Assembly (NCBI GenBank): GCA_947683625.1
Contig: CANTUR010000038.1
Coordinates: forward strand, 2,046,001 to 2,110,000
Length of the DNA: 64,000 bases
Origin: Mallotus nudiflorus
Taxonomy: Eukaryota; Streptophyta; Magnoliopsida; Malpighiales; Euphorbiaceae
Direction of reading: 5' to 3'
The notes beneath the pieces are model-generated. The model searched no databases. It was not told the DNA's origin and worked only from the letters and a program-made list of their open reading frames with translations. Positions 54,891 through 64,000 of this stretch are shown here, piece after piece. Position 1 is the first letter of the stretch. Every line of letters starts with the position of its first letter. Position numbers and translations under genes: made by a program.

Positions 54891-55725
54891 GATAATTGAG
54901 AATTCATATGGACATCCATTGAAGGGGCAAAGAATTTCTCAATCAAATGAAATGTCATGTACAACTTGTTCTCTTAGAAAATTAAACTTGAGGCCTTCAC
55001 CATCTAAAATTCAAAATGAATCACCTATGTTTCTTAAAAGAGTTCAAGGTGATATATATGGGCCAATTAACCCACCATGTGGACCATTCAGATATTTTAT
55101 GGTATTAATTGATGCATCTAGTAGATGGTCACATGTTTGTCTATTGTCAACTCATAATGTTGCATTTGCAAGGTTGCTAGCTAAAATTATTAAATTATGA
55201 GCACAATTCCCTGATTATACATTCAAGAGGGTAAGACTTGATAATGCTGGTGAATTTACATCTTAAGCATTTAATGATTATTGTATGTCTACTGGGATCA
55301 TTGCTGAGCATCCTATTGCCCATGTACATACTCAAAATGGTTTAGTTGAATCATTGATTAAATGCCTTCAGCTTTTTGATAGACCATTAATAATGAGAAC
55401 AAAGCTTCCCATTTCAGTTTGGAGTCATGCAATCCTATATACTGCTTCATTAATTCGCATCAGACCTAGTGCACATTATAAATACTCCCCACTACAATTG
55501 GCATTTGATCAAGAGCCAAATATTTCCCATCTCAGAATTTTTGGTTGTGCAATATATGTACCCATTGCACCACCTCAGTGCACAAAAATGGGTCCTCAAC
55601 AAAGATTGGGAATTTATGTTGGGTTTAAAACACCCTCGATTATTAGATATCTTGAACCTTTAACTGGTGATATTTTTATAGCACGTTTTTCTGATTGCTA
55701 ATTTAATCAGGTTATTTTCTCAACA
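54891..55725 (+). pseudogene. Integrase of copia II
   Basis: CTTCSLRKLNLRPS completes the zinc finger (about 54958-55000). Core: VQGDIYGPINPPCGPF (first catalytic Asp, about 55045), RWSHVCLLSTHN, a stop at 55198, RVRLDNAGEFTS (second Asp, about 55230-55263), another stop (55264), and HTQNGLVESLIKCLQL (catalytic Glu, about 55327-55374). The C-terminal half HAILYTASLIRIRPSA, FGCAIYVPIAPPQ and YLEPLTGDIF is well kept to 55701. All three catalytic residues are present; only a few nonsense changes interrupt it. Confidence 0.92.
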
Positions 55726-56125
55726 TTAGGAAAAAAGGAGAAAGAAGGGAAAAGGAATATTTTATGGAATGAACCATCATTAGTGCATTTGGATCCTCAC
55801 ATAAAATAATGTGAATTAGAAGTGCAAAAGATTGTGCACTTACAAGTAATTGCAAATCAATTTCCATATGCATTTACTGATACAAAAAGAGTGACTAAAT
55901 CATGTATACTAGCAGCCAATGCTCCTACTCGTATTGAAATTTCAGAAATAAAACCTGAGAGTAAAGACATTTATGAGTCTAAAACACGCCAAAAGTGTGA
56001 AAGACCAATTGGTTCTAAGGATAAAAATAATCATATTAATAGCGAGGAAAATATCCCTAAAGAAATAGAAAATAAAGAAAGTTCCTAAACGAAAGGTATA
56101 AATGATATTAATCAAGAAATCTCGA
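55726..56125 (+). pseudogene. Integrase-RT linker of copia II
   Basis: Low-conservation linker with EKEGKRNILWNEPSL, then 55822-56088 VHLQVIANQFPYAFTD, VTKSCILAANAPTRIEI and KRPIGSKDKN-like words (here ERPIGSKDKN), which are standard for this copia type. Stops at about 55807 and 56086 interrupt it. Confidence 0.75.
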
Positions 56126-57010
56126 TAAACTATTCCAATACAAGAAAACTGTTGAATAAAAATGAGATGAAAAGTATTGATGAAATATTTTCATATACTG
56201 TTGCATGTGAAATCATAAATGACAAAGATGATCCTAAACCAAAATTAGTCATGGAATGTCTAAATAGGCATGATTGGATAAAATGGAAAGATGCTATGCA
56301 TGCTGAATTAGACTCACTAAACAAGCAAACTGTTTTTGGGCTAATTATTCCTATGCCTAAAACTGTGAAACCTCTAGGATACAAGTGGGTCTTTGTACAA
56401 AAGAGAAATGAGAAAAATGAAATAATAAGATACAAAGCTAGACTTATATCTTAAGGTTTTTCAAAAGGGTGGAAATTGATTATGATGAAACGTATTCTCC
56501 TATTATGAATACAACTACATTAGGTATTTGATTAGCCTAGTAGTTTCTAAGAAATTAGAAATGCGTCTTGTGGATGTTGTAATTGCTTATTTGTACGGAT
56601 CACTTGATAGTGACATTTATATAAAAATCCCTGAAGGATTTAAAATGCTTGAAGCATTAAGTACAAAACCCAAAGAAATGTATTCAATCAAGCTCCAGAG
56701 ATCTTTATATGGGTTAAAACAATCTGGACGCATGTGGTATAATTGTTTAAGCGATTATTTAATTAATAAAAGATATGTGAGTAATATTATTTGCCCATGC
56801 ATTTTTATTAAGAAAAAAATATTCGGATTTGTGATTATAGTTGTATATGTTGATGATTTAAATATCATTAGAACAGAAAATAAGATCCATGAAGCAACAA
56901 TATACTTAAAGGAAGAATTTGAAATGAAAGAACTTGGAAAAACCAAGTATTGTCTTGGTTTACAAATTGAGCAAATGCACAATGGGATATTCGTACATTA
57001 ATCAAATTAC
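56126..57010 (+). pseudogene. Reverse transcriptase of copia II
   Basis: Blocks: IFSYTVACEIIN, WIKWKDAMHAELDSL, LGYKWVFVQKRNEKNEI, RYKARLIS and a stop where Gln is expected (56452-56454), a frameshift, then VDVVIAYLYGSLDSDIYIKI (56572-56630), LQRSLYGLKQSGRMWYN (56695-56742) and IIVVYVDDLNIIRTENK (about 56836-56885) with the YVDD catalytic box intact, and FEMKELGKTKYCLGLQIE. These are standard RVT_2 motifs in order. Stops at 56453 and about 56999 break it. Confidence 0.92.
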
Positions 57011-57029
57011 ACAGAAAAGATCTTAAAAT

Positions 57030-57870
57030 GCTTTAATATGGATAAAGCAAATCCTTTAAGTACTCCAATGGTCGTCAGATCACTCAATATTGAGACTGAT
57101 CCATTTCAACTCTGTAAAGAAAATGAAGAAATTCTCGATTCTGAATTTCCATATCTCAGTGCCATTAGAGCTATAATGTATCTTGCTAATTGTACTAGAC
57201 CTAACATTTTTTTTGCAGTCAATTTATTAGCAAGGTTCAGTTAAGCTCCAACAAAAAGGCATTGGAAATGGATCAAACATATACTTCGATACCTTTGAGG
57301 AAATGTTGATTTGGGTTTATTTTTTTCTAATAATTCAAAACAAGAATTGATTGGTTATGCTACAGGGCATTTATCTGATCTTCATAAAGCGAAATCTCAA
57401 ATAGGCTATATGTTCACAAATAATGGAATTGCAATTTCTTAGCGTTCCTAGAAATAAACGCTTGTCGCTACTTCTTCAAATCATTCTGAGATTATTTCAC
57501 TACATGAAGCAAGTAGAGAGTGTGTGTGGATTAAATCAATGACACATTATATTGAAGAATCTTGTGGTTTTCTAGTCAACAAAAGTCCAACAATTTTGTA
57601 TGAAGATAATGCAGCATGCATTGCACAATTAAGGGAAAGATATATCAAAAGCGATAGAACCAAACATATACCTCCAATATTCTTTTCATACACTCACGAG
57701 CTAATAAAAGACAATTATATAGATATCAAGTATATTCAGTCTAGCAAGAATTCAACTAATTTTTTCACTGAGACACTTTTAACTACAATCTTTAGAAAAC
57801 ACGTTCATGATATTGGAATTCGACATTTGCATACTATGTGAAGGAAGATTATACATATCAACTTGAGAGG
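57030..57870 (+). pseudogene. RNase H of copia II
   Basis: NPLSTPMVVRSLNIE and FPYLSAIRAIMYLANCTRPN belong to the connection region; then a stop (57242). LIGYATGHLSDLHKAKSQIGY (about 57347-57410) has the first catalytic region altered (family GY.DA.YLSDPH). NHSEIISLHEASRECVW carries the catalytic Glu, and TILYEDNAACIAQL (57593-57632) the later Asp. TKHIPPIFFSYTHEL ends the domain, and a tail to 57841 closes the polyprotein. Two TAG or TAA codons lie around 57440-57455. Confidence 0.9.
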
Positions 57871-57970
57871 GAGAAAATCATGCACTATACTCTTTTTCTT
57901 TAAGCTAAAGTTTTTCCCATTAAGTTTTATTTAGAAAGGTTTTAATGAGGCAGTTGCAAAATATTGTTAT

Positions 57971-57981
57971 TTAAGGGGGAG
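57971..57981 (+). other. Polypurine tract of copia II
   Basis: TTAAGGGGGAG directly before the 3' LTR start TATTATG. Confidence 0.93.
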
Positions 57982-58291
57982 TATTATGAATGTGAATTAA
58001 CAATATATTGCTTATGAATGAACAATATATTGCTTGTGAGAGAATAGTTGTCAAATAGTGAAAAGAAAATCTCTATATAAAGAGATTGAAATTCATTAAT
58101 GAGAAGACATAGAAAAAGATAGATTATTCTCTAAATTCTTTAAATATTAGAGTTCTATAAATTCTCTCCAAACTCTCTCTAAATTTTCTTAAAATCATTC
58201 TATTATAAAATATTTTTCTTCTAATTAAATACTACTAAATTTAAGTTTAGTTCTATAACAAATTAAGCAATTCAATCTTAATTCTACAGCG
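57982..58291 (+). repeat. 3' LTR of copia II (310 bp)
   Basis: Same start as the 5' LTR (TATTATGAATGTG). The end reads TTCTACAGCG against TTCTATAACA in the 5' LTR: three transitions, after which the duplication GAGGG follows. Confidence 0.92.
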
Positions 58292-58296
58292 GAGGG

Positions 58297-59615
58297 ATAT
58301 TTATTAAAATAACCAAAGGCTCACCTCAACAGCTAAAATTCCTTATCTTTTTATTTATTACTCGTATGTCTCATTACGCTAAAATAATTACTAGCATCCA
58401 CTTTTTTTAATTCACGCTAAACGTCAAAAAAAAAAAAAGTTTCTCGACTGCTCTCTCTTCCCCTTCCTCCTTTACACTCTCTCCCACATACCAATTCCAC
58501 TAATCCTTAGTGATTTGCGTGTTTTGATGCTTTTCTTCTCTTCTTACGGAATGTAGAAAGAGCTTTACCCAAAAAAAAAAAGCAAAAAAGCTTTAATTTT
58601 TAGGGGTTTTTCAACTAATAATTCTATGATTTTTAGGGTTTTTTAAAATTTTTAATTTTTTTTCTTCAACTAATTTGATTTCAGGTTTATAATTTTATAT
58701 GGGTTCTACATCTTCAGGTGCTTTTCTCTTTCTGTTTCTTACTTTTTGGCTTTTTTTTTTCTTTGTTTGGTAGTTAAGAAAATGAGAGAAATGTAAAGAA
58801 AATGGAAGTTTTGGTTTATTGATGGTTGAATAAAGTAATGACCATTCTACTTGATTGAGTTTTTTTTTTTAAGGATTATTGGGGTTTTGTTTTGGTTAAA
58901 GAATGCTTTGATCTTTATATATATATAGAACTTGGGAAATGCAGGAAAAGTTATGATTTTGAGATTATTGAAGATTAGGTTTTTAGCTTCATGGTAATTT
59001 CTTTTGGTTAGCATAATCAACATGGTTTTATTGTCTTTTTCTATTTTAAATTAAATGTGCTAGGAAAATTTTATTGGTAATTGAGAAATTTTCTACTAGA
59101 CCTTTGAAATTGTTTACTTGATTTTAAATTTGTGGAATGAAACTATAGAGCTATGTTTAGGAATGTCTTTTACTGTTTTAAGTACCCAACATAAGAAAAT
59201 GAGTGATAGTTTGAGTAATGCTTTTCCTGTATATGTTACGTCAGTAGTAGATATGGCATGTATATTACTTAACTGGTAGGTTTTGTTGTCTCATATTTCA
59301 AATGGAACAGAACAAAGCACACTATATGCAGATAAGTGCTCACTACTACAAAAACGAATATTGGTTTGTCAGTGACATTGGAGAGAAGTCACTTTCAATT
59401 ATTATTTATCAATGTTGTCGAATTTATCTTACTATGATAAATTGAATTTACACTTGACTTGACTTGCTTGCAATTTTTATTTTTTTTTAATGCTTCTACT
59501 TCTATCATTTCCTGCTATGAAATCCATATTTTGCTTTCCAAATGACTACTTATGAGATTTAACTCATTAATTAAGTAGGGATTTATGTTGTTTTTTGTTA
59601 AAAGTACTAGCATTA
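58297..59615 (+). other. Possible 5' end of a host gene (leader, short first exon, intron)
   Basis: Base composition changes: a CT-rich leader-like stretch (58440-58560), then T-rich sequence with TTTGATTTCAG (58675-58685) resembling an intron end, and an ATG at 58699 opening MGSTSSG. The frame could leave by a donor at TCTTCAG-GTGC (about 58717). T-rich intron-like sequence follows to the solo LTR at 59616. If spliced to an acceptor near 63030 the joined frame would continue GDEAGATPSVQNY. No family is recognised, and no further exons are visible in the window, so the gene call is tentative. Confidence 0.33.
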
Positions 59616-62600
59616 TGTCACGACCCAAAACAGGGGCCATGACTGGCGCTAGGGAATGAGAATTCTTTCGAATCCGGAACCCGTAGCAAGCCTAAAAATA
59701 AAATAAAACATGCAATAGTAATAACAATATATAATGCAGCGGAAATAAAAATCATAAATATTAAAATAATAATCCACCAACTTTATTTAAATCAAATCCT
59801 CATCATCACATATATATAAACTCCTTTAATACAAATCCAGTTCAAATATAATACAACATCTCTTTAATAATTTAATGACTACTGCAGTGTCTAGATAAAA
59901 TAAAATCCAAGACTCAGATAAGCAGTTTACATAAAGAAGCCGGGGCGGAAGAAATCCGGCGTACAGGCCTACTACTGAGGTCTGAAGATGATGACTCTCC
60001 TGAAAAATAGTCAATGGAGGGGAGTCAGACCTCACTGAGTGAATTACTATAATATATATACATGCATACTAAATGACAATGCATACAATCAACAGTATAT
60101 ATCTAATATGTATATATACAGGCAAATACACACAGATGCAATAAAATGATTTTATATATATTTCATTGAAAATCATCGTTTATGAAGGACCAAATAGAAC
60201 CCTAGAAAATCGCAACCTTAAATAGTGTTAGACAATACTCTAGCCATACAGGCTCACTTATTCCAATATATGATCACTTGATCCATTTGGACAGTAGACT
60301 GGCCCCGAGACACTAAGTCAACTGAGCTCCTGCAGTCTGACTGTCAGTGTGATTAGCCCCGAGACACGAGGTCAATCGAGCTCCAGCAATCACACCTCCA
60401 AACCATATCTCACACATCAAATAATCATAACCAATCAATATCCACAAATAGGTTAGTAATATAGCCTAAATGCTATAAGCGTACCGGTACGTACTCGGTC
60501 CTAGTGTTACCCACTAGGTAGCACGTTCTATTGATATCCTTCATTAATAAATATAAAACATTCATTCACAAATAAATGATGCATGAATTTAAATAACATA
60601 ACAATATAAACCATATATATACTGGAAATATACCAAAAGTAAACCAGGTATATTTCGAGTATATATACGTCAAATAAATCCAATCAAATTACAAATTAAG
60701 GTAGAAATATATTTAAAAACATTTTAAATATAATTTATTAATAAAACATGCATATAATTTAATATATACCAAAAATAAACCAAAAGTAAACTAAAAATAA
60801 ACTTAAATACTAATCAAATCATTTATGCATATTTAATAAAAAAAAAAACATGCATTTCTAAACATGCACCCTAAACACATATATATACAAAATAGTAACT
60901 CATACTTAGTGCGCTCCACGAGATGGGTCCGACGGGCCTGGTCCACTAGGCCTCGGTCTCGGCGCAACTAAACAAACAATAATGACAGAAATTAGAATAA
61001 ACCTAACAGAAAATCCTAGAAACTCGATCTAGAATATTAAACACAGAAACAGAATTAGGGTTTGACCGGACATCACGTTTTACGAGAATTCTACCGAAAA
61101 TTTGGCAGAACCTCTCTTGTAAAATGGACATCTCTCTACTCAAAGAGTAGTGCCGACCCTGCAAAGAAACACACTTCGAAAAACAGGCACAACAATCCAT
61201 CCACAACCCCTCGGTCGGACTCAAAACTACAATCTACCGACTGGGGTCCACAATTCACGGAACAATTATAAAAATACCAAAAATGCCCTTATATCACAGA
61301 AATACATTTTATAGGTAGAAATTACGTAATTAACCTTAAAACACAGTAAAAATCGATAAAAACTCATTTTATTAGTAAAATCGTATATTATATATATAAT
61401 TGAAAATAATTCACGAAAATTAGTTTTAATTAGTTAAAAATACTAAATAATTTGTAGAAATCATTTTTATACCTTAAATAACTATTAAAAGCGATTACAT
61501 TACATTTTTAGCCAATTTCATGTAAAATTACCAAAATACCCCTATATATATAAATATACTAAAATTACTTCAAAAATTCACCAAAAATTATATAATTATC
61601 CAAAATTAATTTTCTCAACATATTTATCAATAATATCAATAATTAAACTCAATTTACCAATTAATTTCAATTAAAAACATAATTAACCTAATTTTCCAAA
61701 ATTACATAAACCTAAATAAATTCAAAATAAATACATAAAAATTCATAAAAATTCCAAATAAATTTCTATAATTCATTTCAACACCTATAATTATCATAAA
61801 ACACAATTTCATAATTTAATTAATTAATTTCCGAAAATTAGAAAATAATAATAATATATTCAAAAATACCCAAAAATCAAAATAATTCCCAAAAATTCTA
61901 CAAAAAATCACACATGTAGATTAAGCTACTAGGGTCAACTTTTGTTAAGGGACTTTTCATGAATCAATAAGAAAAATTCAAAAAAATTCAAAAACCTAAT
62001 TCGGCCAAAATGAGAAAAATCGAAAAAACAAGGAAATCAAGGGAATTTGAGCTCAAACCAAAGCTAGAATCAAGATTACCGTTGCTAGAGGAGTCCAAAG
62101 ACACCGGAAACATGAGGTTTGGTGGCCGCAGGTGGAAGAAACGTTGAAGCTTAGATTTCGGCCAAAAATGGCGGAAAACGATCAAGCCGTCGTCGGGGAA
62201 GAAGATTAGGGGCGGCGGAGCAGCTGGAAGTGGAGGTGGCACGGTGGGAGGCACAGTGACGGTAGGTGGTCGGCAGTTGCAGCGGTGAGGGGAAGATGAG
62301 GACGTCGGGGAAGAAGAAAACCGAAGGAAAAGAAAAGAAAAAGAAGGAAAGAAAAAGAAGAAAAAATAATATAAAATATATATATATATATATATATATT
62401 GTAATATGGTATATTAATAAGATACTTGGAAAAATTGCACACCACACATTTAATATTCTAATAATTTATATACTACATGAAAATAATTAAATAACAATAA
62501 ACCAAATAAATAAATAATAAAATATTAGGGTAATAAATTAAACCCTAATTAAATAAATATATATACACACATAGGCTTTATTTAGTATTTTAAAAATATG

Positions 62601-62848
62601 TATGAGTTCATGCAATTATGAAAATTCATTTAAAATAATTAAATATAAATAGTTTATGTATCAATTTTCCCGAAAATGCAAATCCCGGGAAAATTTTACG
62701 TAAAATACTTAAAATAATGATAAATAATTAAAAATTAAACTTTTAATTAAATAAAAGCTCATAAAATATCAATATCATATTTAAGAATTATTAACACTGT
62801 ATATCCTGATGCAGTATAAAAATATTTAAAAAAATACGAGATATTACA
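59616..62848 (-). mobile_element. Chromovirus solo LTR 5 (3233 bp, TSD CATTA)
   Basis: TGTCACGACCC at 59616 to GAGATATTACA at 62848, perfect duplications CATTA (59611-59615 and 62849-62853). Modules in reverse: terminal block, AATTCACTCAGTGAGG island (about 59960-60045), stem-loop cassette (about 60298-60395), GGGCCTGGTCC island (about 60905-60965), hairpin island (about 61070-61155), GC-rich leader (about 62070-62310), AT run (62377-62400). Confidence 0.97.
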
Positions 62849-63479
62849 CATTATAACAGCTTGAATGTGATATTCATGATGGTTAGTTAGCCATTCAGTT
62901 CTCTTTTTTTTTTTTTTTTTTTTTTTCTTTTCTCTTAGAATTGATGCTCAAGCAATTTCCTCTTGTATTGTCTTTTCCTATTTTAGTGAACTTTACACTG
63001 ATTAATTTGTTCCTTCAATTCTGAATAGAGGAGATGAAGCTGGGGCGACTCCCTCTGTTCAGAATTATCCAGTTATCAAATACTGTTGGATGGGGGAAAG
63101 GATACATACTGTGTTCTCAAAATTGGAATGCTTACTTGATATGCTACTACTTCTGCATTCATTATGCTTTATCTCTGTCATTGAAACAGACACATACATT
63201 TTGTTTTCAAAGCTGGTATATTTTGTTTGTGTATTCCACAGGATCACCAAAAACAACTTTTGCATTTGAGTCCATGCAATAGAGGAGATAATTTTTGAGC
63301 TGATTCAACATTTGAGAGGCAGTGCAACAAAAACTCTATTAGAGTGAAGGAACAGTACAAGAGAAATGTTTTTGAGCTGCATCAAATACGAAGCATACAT
63401 GGTCTATGGAAGGGAGGAGATATGATAATAAAATCAAATTTTTGTGTCAGTGTAAGCATGTGACCTACAATGAAAAGCA
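62849..63479 (+). other. Possible intron end and second exon of the host gene
   Basis: A long T tract (62908-62936) and TTCAATTCTGAATAGAG (about 63016-63032) form a plausible polypyrimidine tract and acceptor. Behind it GAGATGAAGCTGGGGCGACT has higher GC content and an open frame of about 80 codons (63034-63282 in one phase). In the phase that would join MGSTSS the sequence reads GDEAGATPSVQNYPVIKY. No motif or family is recognised. The part 63283-63479 shows no coding evidence. Confidence 0.3.
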
Positions 63480-63728
63480 TTAACGAGTTAAAAATGGAGA
63501 AAATTTTTGGGTAGGATTAGAAACTTGTTGGGTAGGATCATTTGTGGAGGGAATGAATTTAGGGGGGGCAGAAGTAGCGCCATTGCTAAGTCCAGTCATA
63601 TTATGAAAATTGAGGAGCGGCAGAAACTGTGTTTTCCATGCTAGGAAATTGCGAGGATGTAATTTAACGGCAAAGCTAATGGGAGTGGCAGTGGTAGGAA
63701 GAGTAAGTAGATTTTGTTGAGCAGCCAT
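63480..63728 (-). pseudogene. Orphan N-terminus of a copia gag
   Basis: Open from ATG at 63728: MAAQQNLLTLPTT, then SFAVKLHPRNFLAWKTQFLP and LLNFHNMTGL, which is the first part of a plant copia gag (pattern V.L...NFLLW..Q.LP.L....L.G..DG). It ends after 82 codons; the typical helical gag core and zinc knuckle are missing. It lies opposite to and 58 bp from the plus-strand LTR at 63787, so it is not that element's gag. Either a truncated older element or a captured fragment. Confidence 0.72.
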
Positions 63729-63786
63729 GAGAAAGATGTAGAATAAATATATGTTATATTTATTTAGTGCATCAGTTGGTTGTACA

Positions 63787-63958
63787 TGTTATAGGGAGCA
63801 ACATAGCTTTTATTGGTTGTACATAGTTGGTTATGTGGACAGCTATATATATATAGCTACATGTATCTTCATTTTAGAAAAACAGATACACAGAAAATTT
63901 TTCCCAAATTATTTTTCTTCTTCCTAGATCAATCTTCGATCATTCTATATTTTGCTCA
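63787..63958 (+). repeat. 5' LTR of a further copia element (copia IV), element continues beyond the window
   Basis: Ends GCTCA at 63958, directly followed by a PBS. The start TGTTATAGGGAGC at 63787 is chosen by the TG rule and because many copia LTRs begin TGTTA; it cannot be confirmed without the second LTR. A palindromic AGCTATATATATATAGCT (63841-63858) could include the TATA box, followed by a CT-rich leader. Confidence 0.65.
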
Positions 63959-63970
63959 TGGTATTAGAGC
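63959..63970 (+). other. Primer-binding site of copia IV
   Basis: TGGTATTAGAGC, one mismatch (C to T) from the initiator tRNA-Met complement, next to the LTR end. No gag start is reached before the window ends. Confidence 0.75.
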
Positions 63971-64000
63971 AACTGGTTATGGAGATTTGATCTAGATTTC

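Larger units (their letters stand above)
40459..58291 (+). mobile_element. Copia II: Ty1/copia element split by a complete chromovirus
   Basis: LTRs at 40459-40764 and 57982-58291, target duplications GAGGG (40454-40458 and 58292-58296). Gag (41617-42530) breaks off at the chromovirus and the reading resumes in phase at 54166 with the link to protease, then integrase, RT and RNase H up to the PPT. Without the insert the element is about 6.2 kb, with a long leader of about 850 bp before gag. The integrase motif NGLVESLIK and style of the protease belong to a widespread plant copia type; I do not assign the lineage. All frames contain stops. Confidence 0.94.

Overview
This window is AT-rich plant nuclear DNA, almost certainly intergenic or gene-poor chromatin of a flowering plant. 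The organism type is inferred from the elements: Tekay/Del-like chromovirus, Tat-like Ty3/gypsy elements and several Ty1/copia elements with plant-type primer-binding sites matching initiator tRNA-Met. I see no bacterial genes, CRISPR array, rRNA or tRNA gene. Nearly all recognisable coding sequence belongs to retrotransposons, and all of it is broken.

The dominant family is a chromovirus with very long (about 3.2-3.3 kb) LTRs that start TGTAATATCCC and end GGGTCGTGACA. It occurs seven times in LTR form: a 3' fragment at 1-727, solo LTRs at 4810-8050, 14067-17344, 22022-25220 and 59616-62848 (each with a perfect 5-bp target duplication), a divergent relative at 30498-33730, and one complete element at 42531-54160 (minus strand) with PBS, gag-pol, chromodomain-like tail, PPT and two LTRs.

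Layout. 1-2728: chromovirus LTR fragment, then the 3' end of a Tat-type element (antisense Transposase_28-like ORF, 106-bp tandem repeats, PPT, 3' LTR). 2729-9480: gene-free AT-rich DNA holding a solo LTR. 9490-26760: an old minus-strand Tat-type gypsy element (5' LTR, gag, protease, RT, RNase H, integrase remnants) split by a copia element (copia I, 13817-25269), which is itself split by two solo LTRs. 26761-28757: unique DNA with a duplicated segment and a SINE-like sequence. 28758-37078: copia III with the divergent solo LTR inside. 37079-40458: second copy of the duplicated segment, then an orphan LINE-type RNase H fragment. 40459-58291: copia II, split by the complete chromovirus. 58292-63300: a possible 5' end of a host gene whose first intron carries a solo LTR. 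63480-64000: copia gag fragment (minus) and the LTR plus PBS of a further copia element leaving the window.

Insertion order can be read from nesting: Tat B, then copia I, then two chromovirus LTRs; copia II, then the complete chromovirus; copia III, then the divergent LTR. The chromovirus family is therefore the youngest layer. Nothing here is a new multigene system. The most unusual signal is inside the chromovirus LTRs: GC-rich islands able to form hairpins, including a duplicated stem-loop with the same apical sequence on different self-complementary stems, spread through otherwise AT-rich sequence.
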